Shown here in pieces: positions 1 through 13,700 of a stretch of DNA of 64,000 bases. Location: NCBI GenBank assembly GCA_012932295.1, contig JAAONU010000010.1, forward strand, positions 26,479,605-26,543,604, written 5' to 3'. A program made the position numbers and the translations under genes. Under the pieces are notes generated by a model. That model saw nothing but the letters and a program-made list of their open reading frames with translations. It searched no databases and was not told where the DNA came from. Position 1 is the stretch's first letter. Every line of letters begins with the position of its first letter. Origin of the DNA: Cyclina sinensis. Its lineage: Eukaryota; Mollusca; Bivalvia; Venerida; Veneridae.

Positions 1-676
1 GCTCAGGAATTCAATATTATAACTGGATTTAACAAGCTAAATAAATTTCACTCGCTGTCACTGTCTGAAATACAGCGGATTCTCTTGTATTTACGTGGTG
101 GGAAAAATTAGTTCCGGCACAAACAGTGTATTATCAAAATGGTAATTTCACTGATTCAAAACAGTGGATTATCACTTTTTTCTCACTGATATTTCCCTAT
201 ATTTCATTGGTAGGCATAAAATAAAAACTTCTCTTAAATTTTAAAGAAAAAAAATCAGCTAAATTCTTTGAGTCAGTCCCTTTAATTTGACTTCTTTAGG
301 AACACTGTCTCACAGCTGTAAACAAATGAAGAGACAGATAGGATACTCGTTTCTGTACGAAAACACCCCTGGAGTTTTTAACTACCCCGGTTTATTTAAT
401 GGATAGAGGCGATTTTATAATGTGTTCATTAGGATGATATATGCTACGTTTTTAAAGGAACTGACTCACATAGGGGCCGACGATGAAAAAAGAAGAAAAT
501 GTTTATACATCTTGAAATTTTAGCTGTAATTGTGAAGAACATATCTAAACTACGTTACTGACTCATTTTTGTTACAGAAATACATCAAAATATAAAGTTT
601 TACACACTTTTGTCGGTAGAAAATTTATCCCGTTTGTGACGGGGTAGATACTTTAATTTTGACGATACATGAAAAC
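1..676. other. Intergenic stretch without a gene
   Basis: No convincing exon or RNA gene is visible. The only recognisable item is a SINE 3' tail near 205-290, listed separately. A short match to the reverse of the same tail (ending gactgactcac-like) sits near 452-475. Confidence 0.5.
205..290 (+). mobile_element. SINE family 2, 3' tail fragment
   Basis: This stretch repeats the 3' end of the element at 677-887: a cttctcttaaat block, a TTAAAG followed by an A-run, and a closing gagtcagt block. No tRNA-like head precedes it. It is a 5'-truncated or decayed copy. Confidence 0.5.
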
Positions 677-887
677 TAGTCCCTGTGGCTCAGTGCTGTA
701 GATCGTTGATGTACATTTTACCGACCGAAAGGTCATGGGATCGAATCCTGATTTAGTCAAAACTTTTTTTTTCAGTATTCATGGTGTAGAGAAGCATAAT
801 ATTATGTTGTTTATTTTCATTGTATATTAACTTCTCTTAAATCTTAAAGAAAAAAAATTCGACTAAATTCTGTGAGTCAGTCGCTTT
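677..887 (+). mobile_element. tRNA-derived SINE, family 2
   Basis: The head (about 680-755) has A-box-like (tggctcagtg) and B-box-like (gggatcgaatcc) pol III promoter blocks. The body continues through a caaaac plus T-run block, an agaagcataatattatg block and a gagtcagtcgctttaa end. A copy of the whole element lies in the opposite direction at 62894-63114, which fixes the approximate ends. The head does not fold as a standard tRNA, so I do not call it a tRNA gene. Confidence 0.7.
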
Positions 888-1439
888 AACAATAATAAAA
901 CATTATGCCAGGTTTCGTTTTTACAGTATTTTAGCACATTTATGGTATCCAAGTGGTTGTGTGGGAGTCAGCGCAGGTACGGGGGTTTCGGCAGAGCCTC
1001 AGTCTGGACTAGGTGTATGAATGTTTGATTAAACTTTATCAACTATTTACCTGGAGAATATTTACTTCGAAAATCAAGAGTAAAGTTTAATTAATTAGAT
1101 ATATTTTAAGATCCAGTTGTTTCCCAATTTCTTTTTTCTTCTTTTTTTTCGTACAAATTGAGTCACATTGTATAAAAGGAAATGCTAGGTCTGTAAACAA
1201 AAGCCGGTCACCTGTTTTTAATAGTTTAGACACCTAAATCTGCTTCCAAAAATTACCATAGAAACAAATGAGTCTGTCATCTGTCCCGTCTGTCATACTT
1301 ACTTTATGACACTTTCTGTTTCCGGTAGTTTCTTACATGGACATAAACTATTTCTATACAAAGATAGACATTTCCATATGTTTAAATGGGGTTCTGATTC
1401 TGCCTACTAGAATATAAGAGCCAACAGTTTGGCCCACTG

Positions 1440-2636
1440 GAAGTTAGAGTTTTTTGGATGAGGTCAGTAGTACTGTCTATTCGAAGGCTCGAAATAAGAG
1501 TTTCTCTGATGAGGCCGGTAATATTCCCTGCTTGAAGTTAGAGTTTTTTCTGATGAGGCCGGTTCAATGCTCGAAATAAGAATTTTTCTGATGAGGCCGG
1601 TTCAATGCTCGAAATTAGAGTTTTTCTGATGAGACCGGTTCAATGCTCGAAATTAGAGTTTTTCTGATGAGGCCAGTTCAGTGCTTGAAGTTAGAGGTTT
1701 TTTCTGATGAGGCCGGTTCAATGCTCAAAGTTAGAGGTTTTTTTCTGATGAGGCCGGTTCAAAGCTCGAAGTTAGAGGTTTTTTTCTGATGAGGCCGATT
1801 CAAAGCTCGAAGTTAGAGGTTTTTTCTGATGAGGCCGGTTCAAAGCTCGAAGTTAGAGGTTTTTTTCTGCTGAGGCCGGTTCAAAGCTCGAAGTTAGAGG
1901 TTTTTTTCTGCTGAGGCCGGTTCAAAGCTCGAAGTTAGAGTTTTTTTTCTGATGAGGCCGGTTCAAAGCTCGAAATTAGAGTTTTTCTGATAAGGCCGGT
2001 TCAATGCTCGAAATTATAGTTTTTCTAATGAGACCGGTTCAAAGCTCGAAGTTAGAGGTTTATTTTGCTGAGGCCGGTTCAATGCTTGAAGTTAGAGATT
2101 TTTTCTGATGAGGCCGGTTCAAAGCTCAAAATTAGAGTTTTTCTGATGAGGCCGGTATTACTGCCTGCTTGAAGTTAGAGGTTTTTTCTGATGAGGCCGG
2201 TTCAATGCTCGAAATTAGAGTTTTTCTGATGAGGCCGGTAATACTGCCTGCTTGAAGTTAGAGGTTTTTTTCTGATGAGGCCTGTTCAAAGTTAGAGTTT
2301 TTCTGACGAGGCCGGTAATACTGCCTCCACGAAGCTATAGTTTTTTTTTTTTCTGATGAGGCCGGTAATACTGCCTGCTCAAAGTTTGAGTTTTTCTGAT
2401 GAGGCCGGTAATACTGCCTGCTCGAAGTTAGAGTTTTTCTAATGAGGCCGATAATACTGCCTGCTCAATGTTACAGTTTTCCTAATGAGGCCGGTAATAC
2501 TGCCTGCTCAATGTTAGAGTTTTTTAATGAGGCCGATAATATTGCCTGCTCAATGTGAGAGTTTTTCTAATGAGGCCGATAATACTGCCTGCTCAAAGTT
2601 AGAGTTTTTTCTGATGAGACCGGTAATACTGCCAGG
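1440..2636. repeat. 38-43 nt minisatellite, about 28 copies
   Basis: The core gttagagtttttctgatgag is followed by gccgg and one of two spacers: ttcaatgctcgaaa (38-nt form) or taatactgcctgctcgaa (43-nt form). The 38-nt form dominates 1550-2150 and the 43-nt form 2220-2636, so the array has two subfamily blocks. No reading frame or gene is involved. Confidence 0.9.
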
Positions 2637-3042
2637 TGCTTAAAATTTGTTAACTGACAAATAGGATAGAGTTTTGAAACGAGAATGTTTTCATAATTTT
2701 AGGTGTACCATCTACACTACAGACACGTGCTTTATTAAAATGCAAAATATGAAGAAAAAACGATAATAATAATGCTAGCAAACTTTCAAGATTTTGTTAT
2801 ACAGGCATAAGAAAACTCCTATGAGAATGTCTGTTTTACCTTAGAAACACATTTTCAACCACATGGCTTGACATATGAACTGTCAGTAATGTGACAGTTT
2901 GAATGTTCCAAAGGTCATAGCTACACTGATATGCTTTATTCACTTACTGTATTTTATACTTTTATTCAAGGGAGCTAACACCAGTCATTTACTTTGATAC
3001 TGTAAAATTACGTTTAATAGTCTCTTTCACTGACAAAATAAT

Positions 3043-3219
3043 AATTGTCTTAGAATGATTCTTAAGTATATGTAACATTGTCACGGGGGTAACGCCTGAA
3101 TATTTGTCTTAGAATTATTCTTAAGTATATGTAACATTGTCACGGGGGTAACGCCTGAATAATTGTCTTAGAATTATTCTTAAGTATATGTAACATTGTC
3201 ACGGGGGTAATGCCTGAAA
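3043..3219. repeat. 59-nt tandem repeat, three copies
   Basis: Three nearly identical units run from aattgtcttagaatt through tgtaacattgtcacgggggt to aacgcctgaa. Copies begin near 3043, 3102 and 3161. Low divergence points to recent duplication. Confidence 0.9.
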
Positions 3220-3349
3220 TAAACTTGACAAATATACTGCCGAGAATATTTTTTTCTCATTGCAAATTGCAAGTTCAGACATTTGTATCCTCTTTTAAAT
3301 AAGTCTAATTTAGATAAAACTGAAAAAGAAATAAAGCTTTCTATCTGTT

Positions 3350-4475
3350 TCTGTACTAGAGAGCCTTCGAACTCATTTGCTGTGTATGTCTGTCAGTACT
3401 GAAGAATCTACGAGCCCATTGTCTGTGTATCTCTATAAGTACTGAAGGACCTACAAATCCATTGGCTGTTTATCTCTCACAGAACGGTAAAAACCTACGA
3501 GCATTGGCGTTGTAGCTCTGATAAGTACTTGACAACCTACGGCCACACTGGCTTGATATCTCAGTATGCACTAGAGACCCTACGAGTTTATCGGTTGTTT
3601 GTTTATTTAGACCTACGAGCCGCGATTTGTCGTGAATCTCTGTCAGTACTAGAGAACCTACAAGCTCACATGCTGTGTATCTCTTGTCAGAACTTGCGAA
3701 CTAACGAGACAATTGGTTGTGTATCTTTGACAGAACTGTAGAACTTACGAACCAACTGCCTGTCAGAATTGGAGATCCTACAATCCCATTGCTGTTAATC
3801 TGTGTAAGAACTGGATAACTTACGAGGCAATTGGTTGTGTCATTTGTCAGAATTGAAGAACTTACGAGCTCATTGGCTGAAGATCTCTGTCAGAACTGGA
3901 GAACCTAAGATCCCTCTGACAGTACTAGAGAATATACGAGCCAACTGGCTGTTTATCTCTGTATGTAAATCCTTAAAAAACGAGCCAGCTGGCTGTTTAT
4001 CTCTGTATGTAAATCCTTAAAAAAACGAACCAGCTGGCTGTTTATCTCTGTATGTAAATCCTTAAAAAACGAGCCAACTGGCTGTTTATCTCTGTATGTA
4101 AATCCTTAAAAAAACGAGCCAACTGGCTGTAAATCTCTGTATGTGAATCCTTAAAAAACGAGCCAGCTGGCTGTTTATCTCTGTATGTAAATCCTTAAAA
4201 AACGAGCCAGCTGGCTGTTTATCTCTGTATGTAAATCCTTAAAAAAAACGAGCCAGCTGGCTGTTTATCTCTGTATGTAAATCCTTAAAAGAACGAGCCA
4301 GCTGGCTGTTTATCTCTGTATGTAAATCCTTAAAAAAACGAGCCAGCTGGCTGTTTATCTCTGTATGTAAATCCTTAAAAAATGAGCCAACTGGCTGTTT
4401 ATCTCTGTATGTAAATCCTTAAAAAAACGAGCCCATTGGCTTTGTTTCTCTGTCAGAACAGGAAAGCCTACGAAG
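3350..4475. repeat. 43-45 nt minisatellite, old and homogenised halves
   Basis: Units carry a gagcca(g/a)ctggctg core, then tttatctctgtatgtaaatcc and a variable A-run. Units from 3940 to 4440 are almost identical. Units from 3350 to 3940 are strongly diverged (cagaactggagaacctacgag type). The short open frames here (3529-3741, 3835-4020) are translated repeat. Confidence 0.9.
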
Positions 4476-5097
4476 TCGTTGGCTCTGTATCTATGTGATT
4501 TCTGGAGAATCCACTAGTCTGTCGACTGTGTATCTTTTTCGGAGCAAGAAAACCCATGAGCATCTGTTGTACATCTGTATTAGTCTCATCAATGGCCTTA
4601 TAAAATTTACTGAGATAAACTGTCAAAATTTAAATGTTTGTTTTTAGAAATAGAACAATATTCAGAAAACAAGCCCAAAGGTCGACATGAAATTTTCGTT
4701 AGAATCGAAACAAGCATGCATATAAATGTTGTACACGACATATATTTTTTTTACTCTCACATTTAGCTTTATGGAAAAATATCTTGTGAAGTTGTTGTTA
4801 AGTTTTCACTTTTTATACGCCCACCAATAGACAGGACGTATTATGTGATACCTCGCGATACTATATGCTCTCCCCTCTTATTTCAGTCTTTGTCAGAAAA
4901 ATAACTTTAACGCGATGAAGTGAATTGTTGTGAAACGTTTAAAACAAATAGATTGTGCCAAGCTGATACTATTCTCAGAATTAATTGTTTATATCGTATG
5001 AGAATAAAAGGCATCATAAATGATTTGAATATGTAAAGTTGTGCTGACAAGATTCTGGTCCAAAACAATAGAGAGTTTTGTATTAAACGTCAGGCTT

Positions 5098-5708
5098 GCA
5101 TAATATAGCCATACCTCTCCTGTATAGCCATAACTCTCCTGTATAGCCATATCTCTCCTGTATAGCCATACCTCTCCTGTATAGCCATACCTCTCATGTA
5201 TAGCCATACCTTTCCTGTATAGCCATAACTCTCCAGTATAGCCATACCTCTCCTGCATAGCCATACCTCTCTTGTATTGCCATACCTCTCCTGTATAGCC
5301 ATAACTCTCCTGTATAGCCATAACTCCCCTGTATAGCCATACCTCTCCTGTATAGCCATACCTCTCTTGTATAGCCATACCTCTCTTGTACAGCCTTAAC
5401 TCTCCTGTATAGCCATACCTCTCCTGTATAGCCATACCTCTCTTGTATAGCCATACCTCTCCTGTATAGCCATACCTCTCTTTTATAGCCATACCTCTCT
5501 TGTATAGCCATACCTCTCTTGTATAGCCATACCTCTCCTGTGTAGCCATACCTCTCCTGTATAGCCATAACTCTCCTGTATAGCCATACCTCTCTTGTAT
5601 AGCCATACCTCTGTTGTATAGCCGTAACTCATTGTATAGCCATACCTCTCCTGTATAGCCATACCTCTCCTGTATAGCCATAACTCTCCTCTATAGCCAT
5701 AACTCTCC
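5098..5708. repeat. 19-nt minisatellite, about 32 copies
   Basis: The unit is tatagccatacctctcctg with scattered substitutions. Nineteen is not a multiple of three and the unit lacks stops on the minus strand, so several overlapping minus-strand frames stay open for up to 230 codons with a 19-residue super-period. These frames are an artefact of the repeat. Confidence 0.92.
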
Positions 5709-7657
5709 AAATCCCCGATATTCTATTTGGCCTTTATTATGAAAAATGATAGTATAACAGAGTAGAATATGGCTGGATTACATCCATGTGCACGCTCTCA
5801 GTTAGGCAGAAATGATTGACAGCAACTGTGCCATTCTCTATAAAACTATGTATTGTATTCGTCCTCGACGTTTCTCGAACTGAGACAAAACTGCAGTAAT
5901 AAATGTTTACATGTCACTCTACTGACATATGCTATTATATGCTGCTGTATATGGTACTATGATAACAATGGACTGGTCGTAACCCCTCTGTTTACAGACG
6001 GTTTCATTTGCTAGATTACAACACATTAATATTGTAACGTTTGGTATATATATTAAAGCGACTTTATTGTTCAGCTATAATAATTCTTTGAGTTATTTTA
6101 CTGTCACTTGGATTGGCAATCTTTTTAAAAGATAACTTCTGATCTTAATGGTCATGATAAGTTTAAACACTTTAACGAAAAAAGTCAGCCTGTACTTTTT
6201 CCATGTTAGAATTATATGTTGTTTGTTGATGTTGTTTATTGTGTTGATGTTTCGAAGTCAACTCATCTTAAACAGGTTTTATTTCAGACAAGTAAGTCCT
6301 ACCATTCTTCCGTCCGTTCTTTTGTCCTTCAACTCGTCCATTTGTACCTCTGCTTGTCTCTCTATCAGTCAGTTTACGCAAAATAATGACAAATCCTGCA
6401 GAAGAGAATGCGGGAAACAGCTTTGGAAAATGTTTAAATTTAAGGCCCTTGATCGATTCAAGACAAATAGATAAAACTTAAATTACATAAAGGAATGATA
6501 GAACATTGTGGAATATCTCAAAACGTCAGAGTATATAGTTCAATACGACTTAGGTATTTGTTGATATACGTGATGGAAACAGCACTTGTCATCCAAATAT
6601 ACAAACTAGCACACAGAAGTAAAATTACATTGTGACAACAGTAGATGGTCAACACCGCTTTAACAGCTAATCACTTTGGTTATTCGCAGTGTTGTCTGTG
6701 GCCAGGTTTTGGGGATGTTGTTTATCTGTATAATTGCTTACTGAGGAATTAGATTTTAAAACTAATCGTTCATGCTGAATATTTTCTTAATTTGGGTGAA
6801 TTACATTTTTGTGCATTGGGATATTTTAAGATTTAAAAACTTGAAAGTTTGAGATCGAAAATACATAGCTTTAATGATTGTATGAAATGAATCATTTTTT
6901 GTTTTATTTTTTTTTTTTGTCAAAGTGAAATCAAGCGATGCATATCTCAATGTTTTAGTACTATCATCTTTTATTTTTTGTTTCAGTTTCTAATCCATGA
7001 AAATTAATGCGATGTTATTTTAAGTGTTGACTATTTCAATCTTTTTTTTTTAAAAAAAAACAAAACAAAAAAAGATAGACATTTGTTTGTTTTTGAGACG
7101 AATTGTTTTTTGGATTACTTGTATATTTGAAAGCAAATAACTGTAACATGTGTCCGAACTGAATAGTTATTGATTAGGAATATATTTGACTTTGCTATAG
7201 GATTTATGATAACGGAGGTAAAACAGCGGCGGTTTGAAATATTGGCTTTATTAAAGAAACAGGAATTTTCGAAACAGAACTTTTTCCCTTTATTTTGAAA
7301 ATGAGATTTTGTATTACTAAACAAGTTAACAAGACTATGCATAACTTAAATCGAATATAATAAAATATGGAATTATAAGAACTAAAAGTTGCTAAATGAA
7401 TGTATTAAATGTTTTGAAATCATGTTTCTTTCCTGTTTAAAAATGGCTTTCGGATTAAGTTCACTTTGTAAAGTAGCTTAAACAAAATAGAAACATAGCA
7501 AATGCCTCAGATAAAACACAAATGTTACAATTATTTGGTGCCAAATTAAACAATTGTACGAAAAGAGTAAGTTTGAAAGGAAATATAAAGAAGTAAGTTT
7601 GCTATTTTCTGCAGAACATTCGGAATAGATATCACCAGTAAACGATCCATTAGCATC
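5709..7657. other. Intergenic, upstream of the secreted-protein gene
   Basis: AT-rich sequence with homopolymer runs (6901-6920, 7043-7060). No exon is supported. The promoter and 5' UTR of the gene at 7658 should lie in its last part, but no clear TATA box or initiator can be assigned. Confidence 0.4.
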
Positions 7658-7727
7658 ATGTATGAGTTTTGTTTCGTTTGTTTGCTATTCTCCGTCCAGT
7701 TGGATAGTGTTGTCACTCAGCGATGGT
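7658..7727 (+). CDS. Secreted protein exon 1: start and signal peptide
   Basis: ATG at 7658 opens a hydrophobic leader followed by LDSVVTQRW. The donor is T|GTAAGT at 7728 (phase 1). The first base of a TGG codon lies here and the other two in exon 2. Signal peptidase cleavage probably falls between residues 15 and 21. Confidence 0.72.
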
Positions 7728-10700
7728 GTAAGTAATTAACCTGTTTTTATTCTATTTTTTATATTGATGAAAGACGGCCTCGAAACATTATGGGTTTTTT
7801 TTTGGTTGTTGTTGTTGTTGTTTTTGTTTGTGCAAGAAATTTCCTGCAATCGGTTTGATCTGTCTGGTTGTTTCTTCTCGGAGTTTTGAACAGTATTGGG
7901 TAGTAAGACCAAAGGGAGGCAAAAACGACATCTTGAACTCTGTCTGAAGTCTTTGAGTGCGAGTTTCAAAACCAATACCGAGCAAAAACACATTTGTTGT
8001 GAATGTTTTGGACAAAACACTAAGCTACGTTTATCAGCAATACTTAACATAAGTCGGAGATCTTTCTCATCAGTCTGTCAGTGTTAACGAATTAAAACTA
8101 CAGTCTTATTCTCCCGTGGATTGATCATTCCTTATATAAGGTATTTAGCCCGAGACAGAATTTATCGTACAAACAATTCATTGTTAGAATATAACAATTA
8201 CTGCTACGTCTGGTAACTTTTCTTTAGTTTCACAATTATTTATTAATGTTTACGTAAATATTTCTAAAAAATATATAAAACGTCTGCAGTGAATCTGACA
8301 TTTATATCATAAACCAGTAATAAACCTTTATATCAAGGCCATCTCTAGGAATAAAGCATCATAATTATTGTATATACAACATTGCTTTCAAATGCGGATA
8401 GTGGTTGATTTATATAATTATATCTTTATGGTATTGTCTGTTCAGCAAAATGTGTTTTTAACCTCAGGTGTCAAAATGTCCGACATGAGGCCATATATGA
8501 ATAAAGTACGCAGTTAACGTGATTTATTACGAAGGCGAGAATTCTTTCGTCACATCTGAAAACCTAAACTACTAAAAAAGTATTTGTTTTTACGTTTCTT
8601 TTCTTTTTTCACTGCTTCTCCAACTATTCTGTACGCGTCTTTCTATATTGTCATTTTTATGTTGGAACTAATACATTTTGTCTGTAATTCGAGCAATTAT
8701 TGTAATTTAACAGTGCCGTAGCCACACTGAGGCACACTGGGGCAACTGCCGCGGTTAAAGTTTGCTAAGAAGTGTGAAGTGTAAAGAGAAAGAAAAGTAA
8801 GGCCAAAAACTTGTCTCGTGATAAATATTAGTACTGAATTTAGTGCAAAAATGCAGCAAAACCACCATTCACTTCCTTTCATGAAAAATTTTTGGTGGTG
8901 ACCCTAACACCCTCCTAGGGTAGGGGGTAATACCCGATGTCGTACCTTCCGTCTGCCTCGGTATACGCCACTGGTAAACAATAAGGAATCAGAGCAAGAA
9001 ATTCGTCTGTTAGAGAAAGTATTGAAACAGTTAAGGAAAACGAGAAGGTAAATCATGGCTACAGTAATGGTGAGGTAATAATAGTCGTTCGAAGGGTTGA
9101 ATAAATCTAATTAGATCTACGACTCGATGTTTGAGGTGGGTTATCATAGGTAAATTTGTTGGAGATTTCATGTTTTGCAAACTATGGTTAAGAATATTAA
9201 TTAGTGGTTGAATTCTTACTTTTGAGAGGGTATAACTCTAACTGTATCTCAGAAAACAAATGCAGTAACCTTACCAGTAGGATGAGAACTTGTAACCTAT
9301 CAATTCATTGATTTAGAAAGCTTTTGATTCTGTTTCGGCATAAAGCACCGATATGCCACGTGTAAGTCCAGGCATAAAGCGCCGTATGACACGTGCAAGT
9401 TCACGCATGAAGTACCGATATGCCACGTGTAAGTTCAGGCATAAAGCACCAATATGCCACGTGTAAGTTCAGATATAAAGCACCGATATGCCACGTGTAA
9501 GTTCAAGCATAAAGCACCGATATGTCACGTGAAAGTTCAAGCATAAGGCACCGATATGCCACGTGCAAGTTCAGGCATAAAGCACCGATATGCCACGTGT
9601 AAGTTCAAGCTTAATTCATAAAGATGAAATGATTTCAGCATGTTCTCTCTCTATTTGTTTAAGACTATCTGTCAAAAGACCTGGCCACCTCTTTCTCATT
9701 CGGAACACCTCGGGCGACTTCAATAAGTCACCTCGGAAATAATGTGGTAAGCGCCATATTGGACTATTTTATAATACAGGTGGTGTCTGCTAAATTTTAA
9801 ACATTTTTAAAGCATCTACCTGTTTATACTTTAAATTAACATTTATTTTCATTTTTTCTAATGCATAAGACAAACACTGCTTGAGTTCTGCCATGTTTGT
9901 TCATATTTTTATCAACGCCGGGGATAATTACCATTTGGTGTATTCATACACTTACTTACATACGAGGTCTTTTATACGAAGTTGTCGGAAAAGGTCGAGT
10001 TGTTACGATTGAATCTTTCTGACTTTTTTTTAATGTATAAATGCTTAATTCTGATGACTTGTCATTGTCATCCTGTAAGATACATCTATTTGTCTTTTTA
10101 AGACCAATTTTAAGAACACCGCACAAAAAGTAAACTAGTATAAATAGTCTGATATGGGAGCTTGCAAACCTGTAAGTGTCTAACATTAAGCAGATTAACA
10201 TAATTATTTTTATTGTTTTTTTTTTGCAAATGGAAATAAGTTTGCTGGCAGGAATAAAAACTGTCGAAAACAACACACTCTTTGTTGTTGATTAACGGAA
10301 ACTGTCTGTCACATTTCAAGTATTTTACGGTAAAAGAACATTATAACGCCAATTTATTTGTCATTAATATTTAAAGTCTTCCGATATATCGTAATTATAA
10401 TTGTATTGTTTGTCAAGAAACCATTTTGTTTACGACAAACTTTCTGTTCTGTTCTGTTCTGTTTTCTAATGTTTAACAAGAACTATTAAGCTGATTCAAG
10501 TCTCTATATCTTAATATCTTAATATCTCTATATGTTTATACTTGTATTTTAATGCTGTGGTCTTTTCGTTGAAATTATTGCAAGTATTGTATGTAGTGCA
10601 GAAGATTTTGTAACCAGCTGTAAAACACAACGTGGCTGAATTCTCATAGTAACCATATTAACTGATCTGTCCGCTCGCTATGTTGTCCACCCGGCTGTCA

Positions 10701-13700
10701 GTCGCAACTAAGTCTTAAAAAAACGTCTGGCTTAAATTCAACTAAGCTTTGTTTTAATTTTCGCAAGGAAGAGTAGATATGCATATTTTCAAGATGTTCC
10801 ATCCGGGTATATTTCACGTGGTTTTGGTCCTTTGGTTGTCAGATAGAATGCTTTATTTTCCTGAAATTGTGTGACGTCAGCAAATTTTGTTGATATTTTT
10901 TCTGTAGAATAGCGTGATTGTAAAATACCATTAGTGGTTTCAGGTGTATTTTAGTATTCTTTATCAATTAGGCTCGCTCAATTGTTATGGCTCGTTGTGA
11001 CGTTCGTGTAATTCGGTCAATCTTGTGTCGGGTGGAGGAAAGGCGTGGTATTTCTGTTGGTTTTATATATATAAGGGGATTAATTGCATACAGTATTACT
11101 TGATTATTAATAGAATTTCACGCTTCTGTTCTTGAATTCAACAAACCGTATATTTATATCAAGGTCAGGTAAATGGAGCATTATTTAATAAATTACCAAA
11201 ATAACCTATGTGTTGATGTGTTGACCAGGCGCGTTCGATGTGCAACCATCGGTTGCAAAGACTTTATTTATATATATATATATATATTTCACAGGAAAAT
11301 CTAATTTTTGCGCAATTAAATGAATACATTTATCTGCATGATAGAAATCATTAGTTCCGACAGTTTTTAGGAAGAACAACTTGAGATTAATCTTAAATTT
11401 TGGACAAAAAACAATGATAAAGTAGTTAAGCAAACCCTTTGCAGCAACTAGACATTTAAACGAAACATTGTAAATTATTTCCATTATACTTAGACACATA
11501 CAGTGATTTTTTTTCATATAAATTAGAACACTATGTGAGTTTGAAATAATTGAGAAAAATATGACAGTGACACTAACGATGACATTTGTTTTATTTCTGT
11601 TTTGACAGTGTACGTATGCCACTTTGCTTTACACATGGTCATCTTTTGTTTTCTAATTTGTGATTTGCGACTTAAGTACACTGAGATTAAAATCTTGTTT
11701 TGCTTTTGACTTATGTAGGGTACATTCCCGTACCGGCATACACTCACCAACAGTGGAGTAATACTCAATACAATGTGGCAGGCTGGGCCAAAAGCCCGAC
11801 CACGGAGCCACCTCTGGGACCGAATGACCGAATAAACACCACGGATGTCCCAGAGGAAATTGAAGCAAGGCCAGACCAAAGTATATTCTGTTCGTCTGCT
11901 GTAAAATGAATCGATAGCGTTAACGTCATTCTATTTGTATTTGTTTTCGTTCTCATTGTCGTAAGTAATATATGAAAACAAAACAAATAAATAACAAAAA
12001 TGAGGGTTGCAAATAAAATGACGTTGACGGCATTTGTAAGGAGACATTTTATGCCTCTAAATATGTGTTTTAAGTACTTGTTAACAAAATTGTGACACGT
12101 ACTTAAAACCCATTGTGTACGACATATACTAATGTGCTAGTTGTCAAATGAATTGCAAATGTACATGTTTTGTATTTTGTCAAGAACATGTTATCATGAT
12201 TCCGAGACAAGTGGAGGGACATTTCTATTTTGGCTGATTTTTATTTTAAATAGACTTTTTGTCTTTATGTACACGAGCAGTCCTCAGACCAACATTGTAC
12301 TCCCTGTTAAAAGAAGCGGGTTTTAACTATATATCAGGAAATATTATCATTTTTATTGGCAAAATGTCTGTTTACAAATCCATCGTAGCTCTGTGTATAC
12401 TTGTATAGGTATGCAGAAAGTTATACGTATCAAAGAGACTTAATAGCTTTAACGTAGTGTCCTTGTTACTAAAAATAGAAAACGAGGATGAAAAGGACCA
12501 ATCATATCTCTGATTAATAATACAATGTACTTATGAGACAGTAGAGTCAGTACTCCTTTGCGATGTTACTTATTTTATACAACGTGTAAACTGTATAATA
12601 TCCCACATCAATGATGTAGTCAGAAAATGTGTGAAGGAAATTTCTATCGCGTGAATCACAGGCCAGTTGTCGATTTGTCTGTATGTTTCGATCTTGTCTG
12701 TGTAATTCGGATCCTGCTTGCGCCATAACAGTGCTTTCAAGCCATATCCAAATGCTATGCTTCTAAATGACATATTGTAGACAAAAGTTGTGACTGGCAG
12801 ATTAAAATTATAGTCAGCAATCAGCTTGATTCGTTGATGAAAAGCCTGAAGTTTATCTACTAAATGGAATGTATTTTTCTTGTAACATTATTTCTAATAG
12901 ACTTACTAGACTTAAGATAACAAATACTACACGCTATTTTGTATTAATTAAAATGGCTTTTAACATAGCAGGATAACCTATTTATGTGAAATAATCTGTA
13001 ATCAAGATAGTGATGTTGTAACCAAGTGTATTCGTACATGTATGCAAGATATTGCTGGAACTAATAGATAATATCCATACTGATGCATTCGTGAAAACTG
13101 TGCGCCCGTTTGGTTTGACAAATATACCTTTTATCACAGATAAAATCTTGCGTAATGCCAATCTCTGATAGACTAGTCCATTCTTTTGTCACAAAAATTT
13201 AGCCTATATTTGTCATGAAAATTCTGAGATGATGTAAGGTTCTGAATGGTTTCCTTCCATAAACAGTATTTTCAATATTTTAACGCCTGTACAGTAATGT
13301 ATACAGTATGGATACCAGTCTAGAAAATACGATACTACTAATCTGTAACAACGGATGTAAAAAAAAACTTTAAAAGCATAAACGAACATAAGTTAAAAGA
13401 CGTTTTTCAAAAAAGAGTATATAAAATACGAAATGCTTTCTCAAATAATTAGAATTATTTTTTAAAAAGACATTCAGAATATTTTGTATTTGAGAATATA
13501 TTTAAGTAATTATAAGGATAAAATTTCAAGCTATTAGAGTGATAAACATTTTCACAGCCCGTGCTCAGCGTAGACAAATGCTGAAGAGAATGAATCCCGG
13601 AGCAACCGATCAACAAATAGAAGCGCAGCTATTGAGGGATGACAAAGCACGTGCTAAAATGGCGGCAACTCAAAGCGAACCTGTGGTCTTACTGCCTGAA

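Noticed and set aside
4989..5710. Overlapping minus-strand frames of up to 230 codons with MAIQERYGYTGEVWLY-like repeats
   Set aside because: They are a 19-nt repeat read in three frames; no start context, domain or splice signal.
12570..12773. 67-codon minus-strand frame
   Set aside because: No recognisable domain, no splice signals of matching phase, and it lies inside an intron of a gene on the other strand.
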